NCBI GenBank assembly: GCA_035293845.1
Contig: DATGMB010000255.1
Span: 1-22,821 of the forward strand
Source of the DNA: DATGMB01 sp035293845
GTDB taxonomy: Bacteria > Acidobacteriota > Terriglobia > Bryobacterales > Bryobacteraceae
Direction: 5' to 3'
DNA length: 22,821 bases
Shown: in pieces, positions 1 to 6,732 of the stretch
Numbering within the stretch: the stretch's first letter is position 1
Layout: each line of letters opens with the position of its first letter
The notes under the pieces: model-generated
Seen by the model: only the letters and a program-made list of their open reading frames with translations
What the model was told of the DNA's origin: nothing
Databases searched by the model: none
Translations under genes and position numbers: made by a program

Positions 1-1470
1 CGCGTGCACCTCGCGGCCCGCATCTCCCCGCCCGAGGGCCACGGCACCGAGGGCGGCCAGGGCGACATGTTCACGCTCGAAGCCGCCACGCCCGAGCAGG
101 CCCACTTCGTGATGCAAAAGGCGCTCGCCTGGCGCCCCGACGTGATCAAAGTTTTCACCGACGGCTGGCGCTACGGCGCGAGCCCCGCTCTCGCCAGCAT
201 GAACGAGGAAACGATCGCCGCAATCGTTGCCGACGCGCACCGCGCCGGCCTGAAGGTCCTCACCCACACCGTGAGTCTCGAAAATGCCCGCATCACCGTC
301 CGGGCCGGGGTCGATTCGCTCGTGCATGGCGTGCAGGACCGCGATCTCGACGAGGATTTCCTCGCGCTCATGAAGTCCAAGGGAACGGCTTATGTCTCGA
401 CGCTCGCCGTCTACGAGCCGCGCAATCGCCTGGCCGTGCTCCCCGCAATGCAGGGCCTGCTCGAGCCGGCGATCGTGGATTTGCTCGGGCTGCCGCGCGC
501 TGCGGCGGCGCGCCGCATGGAGCCCGGGGCGGAACCCACGATCCGGCCCGCCGAACGCTGGGCGCACCTTCTCCACAACGAGCGCGCCCTCTTTGCCGCC
601 GGCATTCCCATCGGCAACGGGACCGACGCCGGGATGGGCGGCGTCTACCACGGCTGGGCCAGCCTTCACGAAATGGAACTGGCCACGCAGGCCGGCCTCA
701 CACCGCTCCAGGCCATCACCGCCGCCACGCTCACCAGCGCGCGAATCCTCGGAGTCGATCGCGAGCTCGGCAGCATCCAGCCCGGCAAACTCGCCGACCT
801 CGTCCTGATCGATGGCCGTCCGGATGAACAAATCGGCGATATCTACAAGACCGCGCGGGTCTTCCTCGGCGGCCGCGAATTCGATCCGGCGGCGCTGCGC
901 GCGCTGATTCAGTCGGACGGCCCAACCCCGTTACCCGCCCGCGCGATCGAGCCCTTGCTGGATGACTTCGAGCGTCCCGACGGCCGCACCGCGCTCGGCA
1001 CCCTGAGGATCTACAGCACCGATCCGGGGATCGACCATTCCCGGATGCTCTTTACGGTAGCGCCCCGCGCTGACGGCGGACACGATCTTCTGATCCAGGC
1101 GGCCATGGGACCCAAGCAACGCAATTACGTGCGCCTGCATCTGCCGCTCACGCCCGGCGGAATCGAGCCCGCCGACCTGAGCCGTTTCCACGGTATCGCG
1201 CTCGATGCCCGTGGGGAAGGCGACTACACCGTAGGGATCGCGACCGCCGCCGCTCGCACCGGCGATTTTCACGCCCGCTTCCAGGCAGGCTCCGCGTGGA
1301 AAACGATCAAACTGGACTTTGCGGATTTCGACGCTGCGCGCCCCGAGACGGCGCGGCAAGCGACGCCGCCGGCCTGGACGGGCAGGGATGCGCGCGAAAT
1401 ATGGATCGAACTGGCGGGCCCCGCCGGCTCCGCGCGCTGGCTGGAGGTCGATAACCTGACCTTCTACTGA
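1..1470 (+). CDS. Amidohydrolase with C-terminal CIA30-like domain, 5'-truncated by the window edge
   Basis: The frame is open from base 1, so the true start and the N-terminal HxH metal motif lie outside the window. The visible 489 residues begin inside the TIM barrel of an imidazolonepropionase-like amidohydrolase. Visible barrel signatures are a Lys in VIKVFTDG, a His in LTHTVS, a His in LVHGV and the catalytic-type Asp in GNGTDAG. The closing strand motif GSIQPGKLADLVLIDG is typical of the family. From about residue 315 the chain changes to a beta-rich module starting DDFERPDG and ending WLEVDNLTFY, which resembles the CIA30 (NDUFAF1-like) carbohydrate-binding-like fold. The amidohydrolase class is firm; the substrate is unknown. 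A small convergent gene follows directly at 1474. Confidence 0.85.
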   Translation, partial: RVHLAARISPPEGHGTEGGQGDMFTLEAATPEQAHFVMQKALAWRPDVIKVFTDGWRYGASPALASMNEETIAAIVADAHRAGLKVLTHTVSLENARITVRAGVDSLVHGVQDRDLDEDFLALMKSKGTAYVSTLAVYEPRNRLAVLPAMQGLLEPAIVDLLGLPRAAAARRMEPGAEPTIRPAERWAHLLHNERALFAAGIPIGNGTDAGMGGVYHGWASLHEMELATQAGLTPLQAITAATLTSARILGVDRELGSIQPGKLADLVLIDGRPDEQIGDIYKTARVFLGGREFDPAALRALIQSDGPTPLPARAIEPLLDDFERPDGRTALGTLRIYSTDPGIDHSRMLFTVAPRADGGHDLLIQAAMGPKQRNYVRLHLPLTPGGIEPADLSRFHGIALDARGEGDYTVGIATAAARTGDFHARFQAGSAWKTIKLDFADFDAARPETARQATPPAWTGRDAREIWIELAGPAGSARWLEVDNLTFY

Positions 1471-1473
1471 GCG

Positions 1474-1572
1474 TTACACATGCTTATGGGTGTGCACCCA
1501 GTTGTAAATGCCCCATGCAACGCAGGCTGCGAATCCGACCAGGATCATGACCTCGGGAATGTCGAGCGACAT
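1474..1572 (-). CDS. Single-pass membrane microprotein (32 aa)
   Basis: This minus-strand frame runs from ATG at 1572 to TAA at 1474, just after the stop of the convergent amidohydrolase. The product has a short acidic N-terminus (MSLDIPEVM), one hydrophobic helix (ILVGFAACVAWGIYNWV) and a His/Lys-rich tail (HTHKHV), which is plausible topology for an inner-membrane microprotein with a positive cytoplasmic end. A GGGGGTG ribosome-binding-like sequence sits about 6 nt before the ATG, and a good sigma70-like promoter lies just upstream. I recognise no family. The case rests on the coherent transmembrane profile, the signals and the otherwise empty gap. Alternatively it could be a chance frame in spacer DNA. 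Confidence 0.55.
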   Translation of the reverse strand: MSLDIPEVMILVGFAACVAWGIYNWVHTHKHV

Positions 1573-1593
1573 GGCATTCACCCCCGATTCCGG

Positions 1594-1622
1594 ATTGTAC
1601 GCTCTTTTTTGCCCGGTGGGAA
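1594..1622 (-). promoter_or_regulatory. Putative sigma70-type promoter for the 32-aa microprotein
   Basis: On the minus strand, TTCCCA (1617-1622) and TACAAT (1594-1599) are separated by exactly 17 bp. The predicted transcript start is near 1587, giving a leader of about 15 nt that still contains the GGGGGTG ribosome-binding-like sequence. The -10 matches consensus at five of six positions and the -35 at four of six. This is prediction from sequence only. Confidence 0.45.
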
Positions 1623-1665
1623 GGCTATGAATTGGGCCGGGGCCGGAGGTCAGAGCCGTCGAGCA

Positions 1666-1695
1666 TGCGGCATGTGGCCGGCGAGGGCCGCCGCA
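1666..1695 (-). terminator. GC-rich hairpin after the MFS/spermidine-synthase gene
   Basis: TGCGGC (1666-1671) pairs with GCCGCA (1690-1695), and an inner GGCC/GGCC stem (1676-1679 with 1686-1689) extends it past a 4-nt bulge. It begins 1 nt after the TAG stop of the minus-strand gene at 1697. There is no T-tract on the minus strand, so it may be a weak or factor-assisted terminator, or simply a 3'-end stabilising stem. Confidence 0.3.
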
Positions 1696-1696
1696 G

Positions 1697-4108
1697 CTAC
1701 CGCCCGCCGCCCTGCACCGCGTACATCACGCTTTGCACCCGTTCCTCCGACCCGGCGAACAGGTTACGCGGAAACTGGCGGTAGCTCAGGATCTGCTGGT
1801 AAATCGTGCCTTCCATGCTGTTATTCAGCGCCATTCCGGCCAGATACTGCAGCCGCAGGTTGCCGTCGCGGTTGATCTCCGCGCCTTCGAGCCACGGCGC
1901 CAAGTCCGATTTCTGCCCGGCGTAAGTCCCCAGCAGCGCGGAAAGCGACCCGAATCCCACCTCCGAGAGCGATTGGATTACCCGCGCGTGGTCGGGCCGC
2001 GCCAGGCGCGCCGCGAGCGCATCCACGTCGATCCGCGCCGGCTCGACCTGCCCGAGCACCACGGTGTCGTAGCCGCCGCCATTCTCGTTGCCCCAGACCG
2101 TCCCGTTCGGGAACGCGTCGAAGAACGTCGCGAACTCGCTTTTCACCGTCGGCAGGTCCGATTCATACAGCGGCACCCATTGCGTGACGATCCCGCCGGG
2201 GTTCAGATGTTGCTTCACCAGCTCGAAGTACTCCTTCGAGTACAGCGTGGCGCTGCCCTTCACCCACGGATGGATCGGGTCGCTCGTGATGATGTCGAAC
2301 TTCTCCCGCGTCGTCAGGATGAAGTGCCGCGCGTCGTCGTAGACGATCTGCACCCGCGGGTCGTGGATCACGTTGTAGTTTTCGCGCGCGAAATACTGCG
2401 TCGCGGTCGGCGGAATCAGCGGCTCCATTTCGCAGATCACGATGCGCTCGATTCCCGGATGTACCACGAACGTCCCCGCCGTCACCCCCGCGCCGAAACC
2501 CACGATCAGCACCGATTTCGGATTGGGATGGAACAGCGCCGGCATGTGGCCCAGCATGCGCTGCAAGCGCATGTCGTAGGGCTCGCTCGATGCTTCCACC
2601 TTCCCGCTCACGTGGAACTGCACCGCGCCATCGTCCCACCGCGAGATGGCGATCGAGGAGCTGATCCCCTCGCCGGCGTAGAGAATCTCCGAGCGGTTCA
2701 TCGACGTCATGATGCGCCGCCCGTACGCGATCAGCATCCCCGGCACGCCCGCCACGTGGCTTGCCAGCACCGCGGCCACGACCAACCCCGCCGCCAGCGC
2801 CGCCGCGCCCCGCATGCTGCGCGATCCAATCGCAAGCGGCAGCAGCACTACTGCCCCGCCCACGGCCGCCAGCGCGATCAGCAGCCGCTCGCAGCCGCTC
2901 GTCCCGATCGCAGGCACCAGCAGCAGGCTGAACGCCAGCGCGCCGGCGATGGCCCCGGCCGTGTTCGCCGCATAGATTCCGCCCACCAGTTCGCCGGGGT
3001 CCTGGTCTTTGGCGGCCGCCGCGGCGAGCGCCAGCGGAAAGCTCGCGCCCCATAGCACAGCCGCGGGCAGGATCGCCCACAGGCAGCGGACGAGATCGAT
3101 CTGGAAGGTGTACCACGGGCTCGTCGACAGCAGCGGATTCACCGGCCAATACGGAAGCGATTCCGCCACCATGTAGGCGGTCCAAGCGATCGCCAGAACC
3201 AGCGCCAGTTGGCAGCCGCCGAACGCGAGGCGCGCGCGCGCATTCTCCCGCAGGCCGCGCGCCACGGCCGATCCCACCGCGCTCCCCAGGCCGATTCCGA
3301 TCAGAAATACCGCCAGGATGATCGAGAACGTGTACACGGTGGCGCCCAGCATGAGCCCCAGCAGCCGCGTCCAGATGACTTCCGCTCCGAGCGCGCACGC
3401 GCCCGAAATCGCGATGGCCACGTGAACGGGCGCCGGGCGCCACCGGCCGGGTGCTGCGGCTGTTCCGGGCCGGGTTTCCGCGGCGCGACCGGCCGTCCTG
3501 CCGGCGATGGCCAGCGCGCCCAGTCCCACCGCAATATTGACCACCGCGGCCACGAACGTGGCCGTGCCCATATCGAACACGCGCAGCAGATAGAACCCGG
3601 CGAGCAGACATCCGAACACCGCGCCCGCCGTATTGGCGCCGTACAGGTAGCCCATCCAGGCAACGCCCTCGGGACTGGTTTCGATCCATCGCGCGGCGGC
3701 CGGCAGCGAGGCCCCCATCAGGAATGTCGGGGGCATCAGGCAGAGGGCGCAAACCAGCGCGCGCAGCAGAATCGCGGGCATCCCGTGCCCGACCGCCGCC
3801 GTGTAGACGCCATCGACCAGCGGCATCCCGATCAGCGCCAGAATCCCGCACGCCGCGATGGCGAACTCGATCTTGGCATAGACCCGCAGCGGATGCTGTT
3901 TCGCCGCCCACCCGAGCCGCGCGAGCGCGAGGCTGCCGGCGCACAGCCCTCCCATGAACGCCGCCAGCAGCACGCCGAGCGAAATCGCGCTCGACCCGAT
4001 CACCAGTTGCAGCAACTGATACCAGACAATCTCGTAAATCAGCGCCGCGCATCCGCTGCCGGCGAAGAGGAGAAGCAGGAGGGGAAGAAAACGGGAAGCT
4101 TGTTTCAT
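1697..4108 (-). CDS. Fused MFS-like membrane domain and spermidine synthase-like (SpeE-fold) protein
   Basis: An 803-residue protein with two parts. Residues 1 to about 465 are a multipass hydrophobic region (roughly 12-14 segments) with the repeated family signature of a Glu in a first helix (ALIYEIVWYQLL, then ALGAEVIWTRLL), indicating two homologous halves. Residues about 480-720 form a Rossmann methyltransferase-type domain. Its SAM-binding-type loop is VLIVGFGAGVTAG (533-545), with an acidic strand end at ICEMEP, then DDARHF (591-596) and SDPIHPW (609-615) as in aminopropyltransferases. Such fusions are widespread, but the real substrate of the membrane-tethered enzyme is generally unproven, so polyamine synthesis should not be assumed. 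The tail past residue 720 shows no domain I recognise. It starts 62 bp downstream of the PEP-CTERM gene on the same strand. No clear ribosome-binding site is visible before the ATG. Confidence 0.85.
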   Translation of the reverse strand: MKQASRFLPLLLLLFAGSGCAALIYEIVWYQLLQLVIGSSAISLGVLLAAFMGGLCAGSLALARLGWAAKQHPLRVYAKIEFAIAACGILALIGMPLVDGVYTAAVGHGMPAILLRALVCALCLMPPTFLMGASLPAAARWIETSPEGVAWMGYLYGANTAGAVFGCLLAGFYLLRVFDMGTATFVAAVVNIAVGLGALAIAGRTAGRAAETRPGTAAAPGRWRPAPVHVAIAISGACALGAEVIWTRLLGLMLGATVYTFSIILAVFLIGIGLGSAVGSAVARGLRENARARLAFGGCQLALVLAIAWTAYMVAESLPYWPVNPLLSTSPWYTFQIDLVRCLWAILPAAVLWGASFPLALAAAAAKDQDPGELVGGIYAANTAGAIAGALAFSLLLVPAIGTSGCERLLIALAAVGGAVVLLPLAIGSRSMRGAAALAAGLVVAAVLASHVAGVPGMLIAYGRRIMTSMNRSEILYAGEGISSSIAISRWDDGAVQFHVSGKVEASSEPYDMRLQRMLGHMPALFHPNPKSVLIVGFGAGVTAGTFVVHPGIERIVICEMEPLIPPTATQYFARENYNVIHDPRVQIVYDDARHFILTTREKFDIITSDPIHPWVKGSATLYSKEYFELVKQHLNPGGIVTQWVPLYESDLPTVKSEFATFFDAFPNGTVWGNENGGGYDTVVLGQVEPARIDVDALAARLARPDHARVIQSLSEVGFGSLSALLGTYAGQKSDLAPWLEGAEINRDGNLRLQYLAGMALNNSMEGTIYQQILSYRQFPRNLFAGSEERVQSVMYAVQGGGR

Positions 4109-4170
4109 GCGGAAAAGCCGATTGGGAATCCTCTCAGTATCCCACGAAGGCGTAGGCCCGCCGCCAAACG

Positions 4171-5100
4171 TTACCCGCGGCGGGACTTTGCGGCGGCGAG
4201 CGCGAGACCGGCCAGGACCGGGCCGATCAGGAAGCCCGGAGCGGGCTCCGGCGTGGCACTGAAATCCGGCAGCGTGCCGGAGAATAGGGCGTCATTGAAC
4301 TGGTACTGCCCGGAGGAAAACGAGTTCGCAATGAACGTTCCATCCAGATGCCCCGGGGCGGGTGCGCTCGCGCTGGCATTGGGAGCCAGTACGCTCGCCG
4401 CCACATAGCTGCTCAGCGTCAGGCTGGTGGCGTTCGGGAAGTTGAGCAGCACCATCGGCCCCGAAGTGCCGCTGAAGGCCCAGTTGTTCGGCGTGGTGTC
4501 CGAAGTACCGGGGACGTTGATCACAATCGTCGCATCCGAGTACGTGGAATTCACCTGGAACCCGTAGCTCGTATTGAAGTACGAGAGGAGCGACGGGGGG
4601 AGATCGATGATATTCGTGCCGTGCTGCGTCGCGCTGCACGTCAGCCAATAGTAATTCAGAAAGGCGCAGGAATCGCCCGCCGTGGCGGACATGGCGGCCA
4701 GCCCTGACGACGTGGTGCGCAGCTGCGCACTGACATCGGCAAAGTCGATCGGCCCGCTTCCTCCGGTGTAAAGATCGCCCGATCCGATCGTGAAACTCTG
4801 CGCGATCCCGCCCGATCCGCCGTCGAACACCAGTCCGTTGGCGCTGCCGTTGCTTGCGATCAGGTTCGTCCCGGCCACCAGATTGTAGAACGACGACGAG
4901 GAGGAGGCGCCCACGCTGTAGCCGTTGATCGTCACCACGCCGCCGCCGGCCAGCGGACCCTGCGTGTCGCCGTTGTTGCTGGTGGTGAAGTTGCCGAACG
5001 TAAAGACGTTGTATTGCGCCGCCACGGAAAGCGCATTGGCGCTCGCCGTCAGCGGAGCCACGGAGCACATCGCGATCGCAGCCAGAAAGAGGCGTAGCAT
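4171..5100 (-). CDS. PEP-CTERM 'choice-of-anchor A' surface protein
   Basis: A 309-residue secreted protein with an N-terminal signal peptide (MLRLFLAAIAMCSVAPL, cut near ASA-NA). Residues about 28-65 carry the choice-of-anchor A signature (YNVFTFGNF, then GPLAGGGVVTINGYSVG). A Ser/Thr/Asn/Gly-rich beta-type body follows. The C-terminus is a PEP-CTERM sorting signal: Pro-Glu-Pro at 284-286, a hydrophobic stretch (GFLIGPVLAGLALAAA) and a basic end (KSRRG). PEP-CTERM proteins are cut and anchored by an exosortase; none is in this window. Family and anchoring are well supported, while the biological role (surface or exopolysaccharide associated) is unknown. A GATAAT hexamer ends 10 nt before the ATG. 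Confidence 0.85.
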   Translation of the reverse strand: MLRLFLAAIAMCSVAPLTASANALSVAAQYNVFTFGNFTTSNNGDTQGPLAGGGVVTINGYSVGASSSSSFYNLVAGTNLIASNGSANGLVFDGGSGGIAQSFTIGSGDLYTGGSGPIDFADVSAQLRTTSSGLAAMSATAGDSCAFLNYYWLTCSATQHGTNIIDLPPSLLSYFNTSYGFQVNSTYSDATIVINVPGTSDTTPNNWAFSGTSGPMVLLNFPNATSLTLSSYVAASVLAPNASASAPAPGHLDGTFIANSFSSGQYQFNDALFSGTLPDFSATPEPAPGFLIGPVLAGLALAAAKSRRG

Positions 5101-5145
5101 CTACGCCCCGATTATCTCCGTGCGGCTGCGCAGCGCGCCAGAACC

Positions 5146-5191
5146 GGGAGTTATGGTCCCTATGACGCGAATTGGTACGTACCCAACTCCC
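5146..5191 (-). terminator. Long inverted repeat between M20 and PEP-CTERM genes
   Basis: GGGAGTT (5146-5152) pairs with AACTCCC (5185-5191), and GGT/ACC extends the stem beyond a small internal loop. Inside the right half is a perfect 10-bp palindrome, GGTACGTACC (5174-5183). It starts 13 nt after the stop of the M20 gene on the same strand and ends 45 nt before the next start. No T-tract follows, so it may be a factor-dependent terminator, a processing stem or a protein-binding site. Confidence 0.35.
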
Positions 5192-5204
5192 ACTGCCGGC
5201 CCGG

Positions 5205-6626
5205 TTACTTCGGGTCCGGCACGCGCGGCGTCGGGTAGACCTTCTTCAACGCGTCCTGATACTCGCCAAACAGCGCTTGAATGCCGGTGAACTCGCGCTT
5301 CACGGCGGCCCGGTAGTCCGCGCTGGTCGCGAAATCGTAGAGCAGCGCCGCCATGGCCTGCGCGTCGACGACGAAGCCCTGGTGCCCTACCTCGGTGAGC
5401 GCGTCGGCTTCCATTTCGTAAGTGTGATTGGCGGCGTTCGATGTGTGGGCCGCGAATCCCAGCCCCGGAATGGCGCTCGAAACGCTGCCCGTCTCTTCGT
5501 AGCCCTGCGGCTTTCCCGGAGCCTCCGCCACGTGCGTGGCGCCGAACTGCTTCATGTGCGCGAAGCCCACCTCGGCGAGCGTCGCCACGGAAATGCCGTC
5601 CCGCAGGTTTCCGTAGTTGTCGATCTTGACTTTCGTGCCGGTGGCCAGGGCGGCCGCCCGCGCCGCATTGTCCACCGCTTCCCGCACCTGCGCCAGGTAC
5701 ACCGCGTCCGGGTACCGGATGTAGAAATCCGCCTGGGTCCGGTCCGGCACCACGTTGGGGGCCGCGCCGCCTTCGGTAATCACGCCCTGAATCCGCGCCT
5801 CCGGCCGCATGGTGGTGCGCGCGGCATCGATATTGTTGAACAGGTGGATGACCGCCTCGAGCGCGTTGCGCCCCGCCCAGGGCGTCATCTGGTGCGCCGG
5901 CGCGCCGGAAAACGTGTACTTCACGCCGTCGATGTTCAGGCAGCACGTGCCGAAGCCCGGCGCCGGCCGGTTGGTCGCGCTCACTGCGTGGCTGCGCACG
6001 ATCACGTCCATGCCTTCGAAAATGCCGGCCTTGAACATATCGGTCTTGGCCACCGGCGGCATCATCTCCTCGCCGGGCGTCCCGAACACCGTGACGCTCC
6101 CCGGCGCGTGCGACCGCTCCAGCCACTCCGCCATCGCGACCGCCGCCGCCATCCCGATCGGCCCCTGCGTCGAGTGCTGGTCGCCGTGGAACGCGCCCTT
6201 GGTGCCGCGCAGGGCGTCATACTCGACGATGATCCCCAGATTCGGCGCCCCGCGATTGCCCTTGTAGCGCGCCACGAATGCCGTGGGCAGGTTGGCCACC
6301 CCGACCGTCACATCGAAGTTGTGCTTCTTCAGGTAATCGACCAGGATGCCCACCGACCGCGTCTCGACGAAGCCGATTTCCGGGTGCCGCGTGATGTCGT
6401 CTCCCATGGCGAGCAACTCGGTCTCCATGAGCTGCTTCGCCCGGCTCGTCACCCGGTCCCGGCCCGTATCCGGCGCGCTGAACTTTCCCACCCACCCGCT
6501 CACGTCGAGCGATTTTTCGAGCGCATCCATCTTGCGCAGCACATCGCGCGCCGCCTCGCGCTCGGTGGGCGTTTCCTGGGCGAAGGCCAGCGCCGCGAAA
6601 ATCAAAAGCAGACCGGTCTGTTTCAT
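5205..6626 (-). CDS. Secreted M20-family amidohydrolase/peptidase (AbgB-like)
   Basis: I place the start at the ATG at 6626 (473 aa) because it opens directly on a signal peptide (MKQTGLLLIFAALAFAQ); the in-frame ATG at 6656 would prepend ten charged residues. The body is a zinc-dependent M20 hydrolase. It has a metal-ligand region at FHGDQHSTQGPIG, the catalytic/metal Glu pair in FGTPGEE, an inserted lid (dimerisation) domain beginning YTFSGAPAHQ, and a late His in GFAAHTSNAANHTYEM. Relatives include p-aminobenzoyl-glutamate and N-acyl-amino-acid hydrolases. The usual M20D-like HxCGH element appears here as HGDQH. An exported position implies periplasmic cleavage of amide-linked substrates, but the substrate is unknown. 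A perfect TATAAT lies 9 nt before the ATG. Confidence 0.82.
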   Translation of the reverse strand: MKQTGLLLIFAALAFAQETPTEREAARDVLRKMDALEKSLDVSGWVGKFSAPDTGRDRVTSRAKQLMETELLAMGDDITRHPEIGFVETRSVGILVDYLKKHNFDVTVGVANLPTAFVARYKGNRGAPNLGIIVEYDALRGTKGAFHGDQHSTQGPIGMAAAVAMAEWLERSHAPGSVTVFGTPGEEMMPPVAKTDMFKAGIFEGMDVIVRSHAVSATNRPAPGFGTCCLNIDGVKYTFSGAPAHQMTPWAGRNALEAVIHLFNNIDAARTTMRPEARIQGVITEGGAAPNVVPDRTQADFYIRYPDAVYLAQVREAVDNAARAAALATGTKVKIDNYGNLRDGISVATLAEVGFAHMKQFGATHVAEAPGKPQGYEETGSVSSAIPGLGFAAHTSNAANHTYEMEADALTEVGHQGFVVDAQAMAALLYDFATSADYRAAVKREFTGIQALFGEYQDALKKVYPTPRVPDPK

Positions 6627-6635
6627 TCGGCGCCC

Positions 6636-6641
6636 ATTATA
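6636..6641 (-). promoter_or_regulatory. -10-like TATAAT immediately upstream of the M20 gene
   Basis: A consensus TATAAT on the minus strand ends 9 nt before the ATG at 6626. A start about 7 nt downstream of it would leave a 2-3 nt leader and no ribosome-binding site. The -35 is poor: GAGACA with 19-bp spacing is the best I find. Confidence 0.4.
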
Positions 6642-6732
6642 TGTCATGTGCCGCACGGGCTGTCTCGCGCCACAACGGTGGTCGGTGCTCAGGCGAGCCC
6701 GCAGCGCGCCGATTTCGCCGTCCTCGGCCGGA

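Noticed and set aside
1480..1875. 131-residue + strand open frame after the amidohydrolase
   Set aside because: Low-quality composition; it overlaps the end of the MFS/spermidine-synthase gene and is antisense to the better-supported microprotein.
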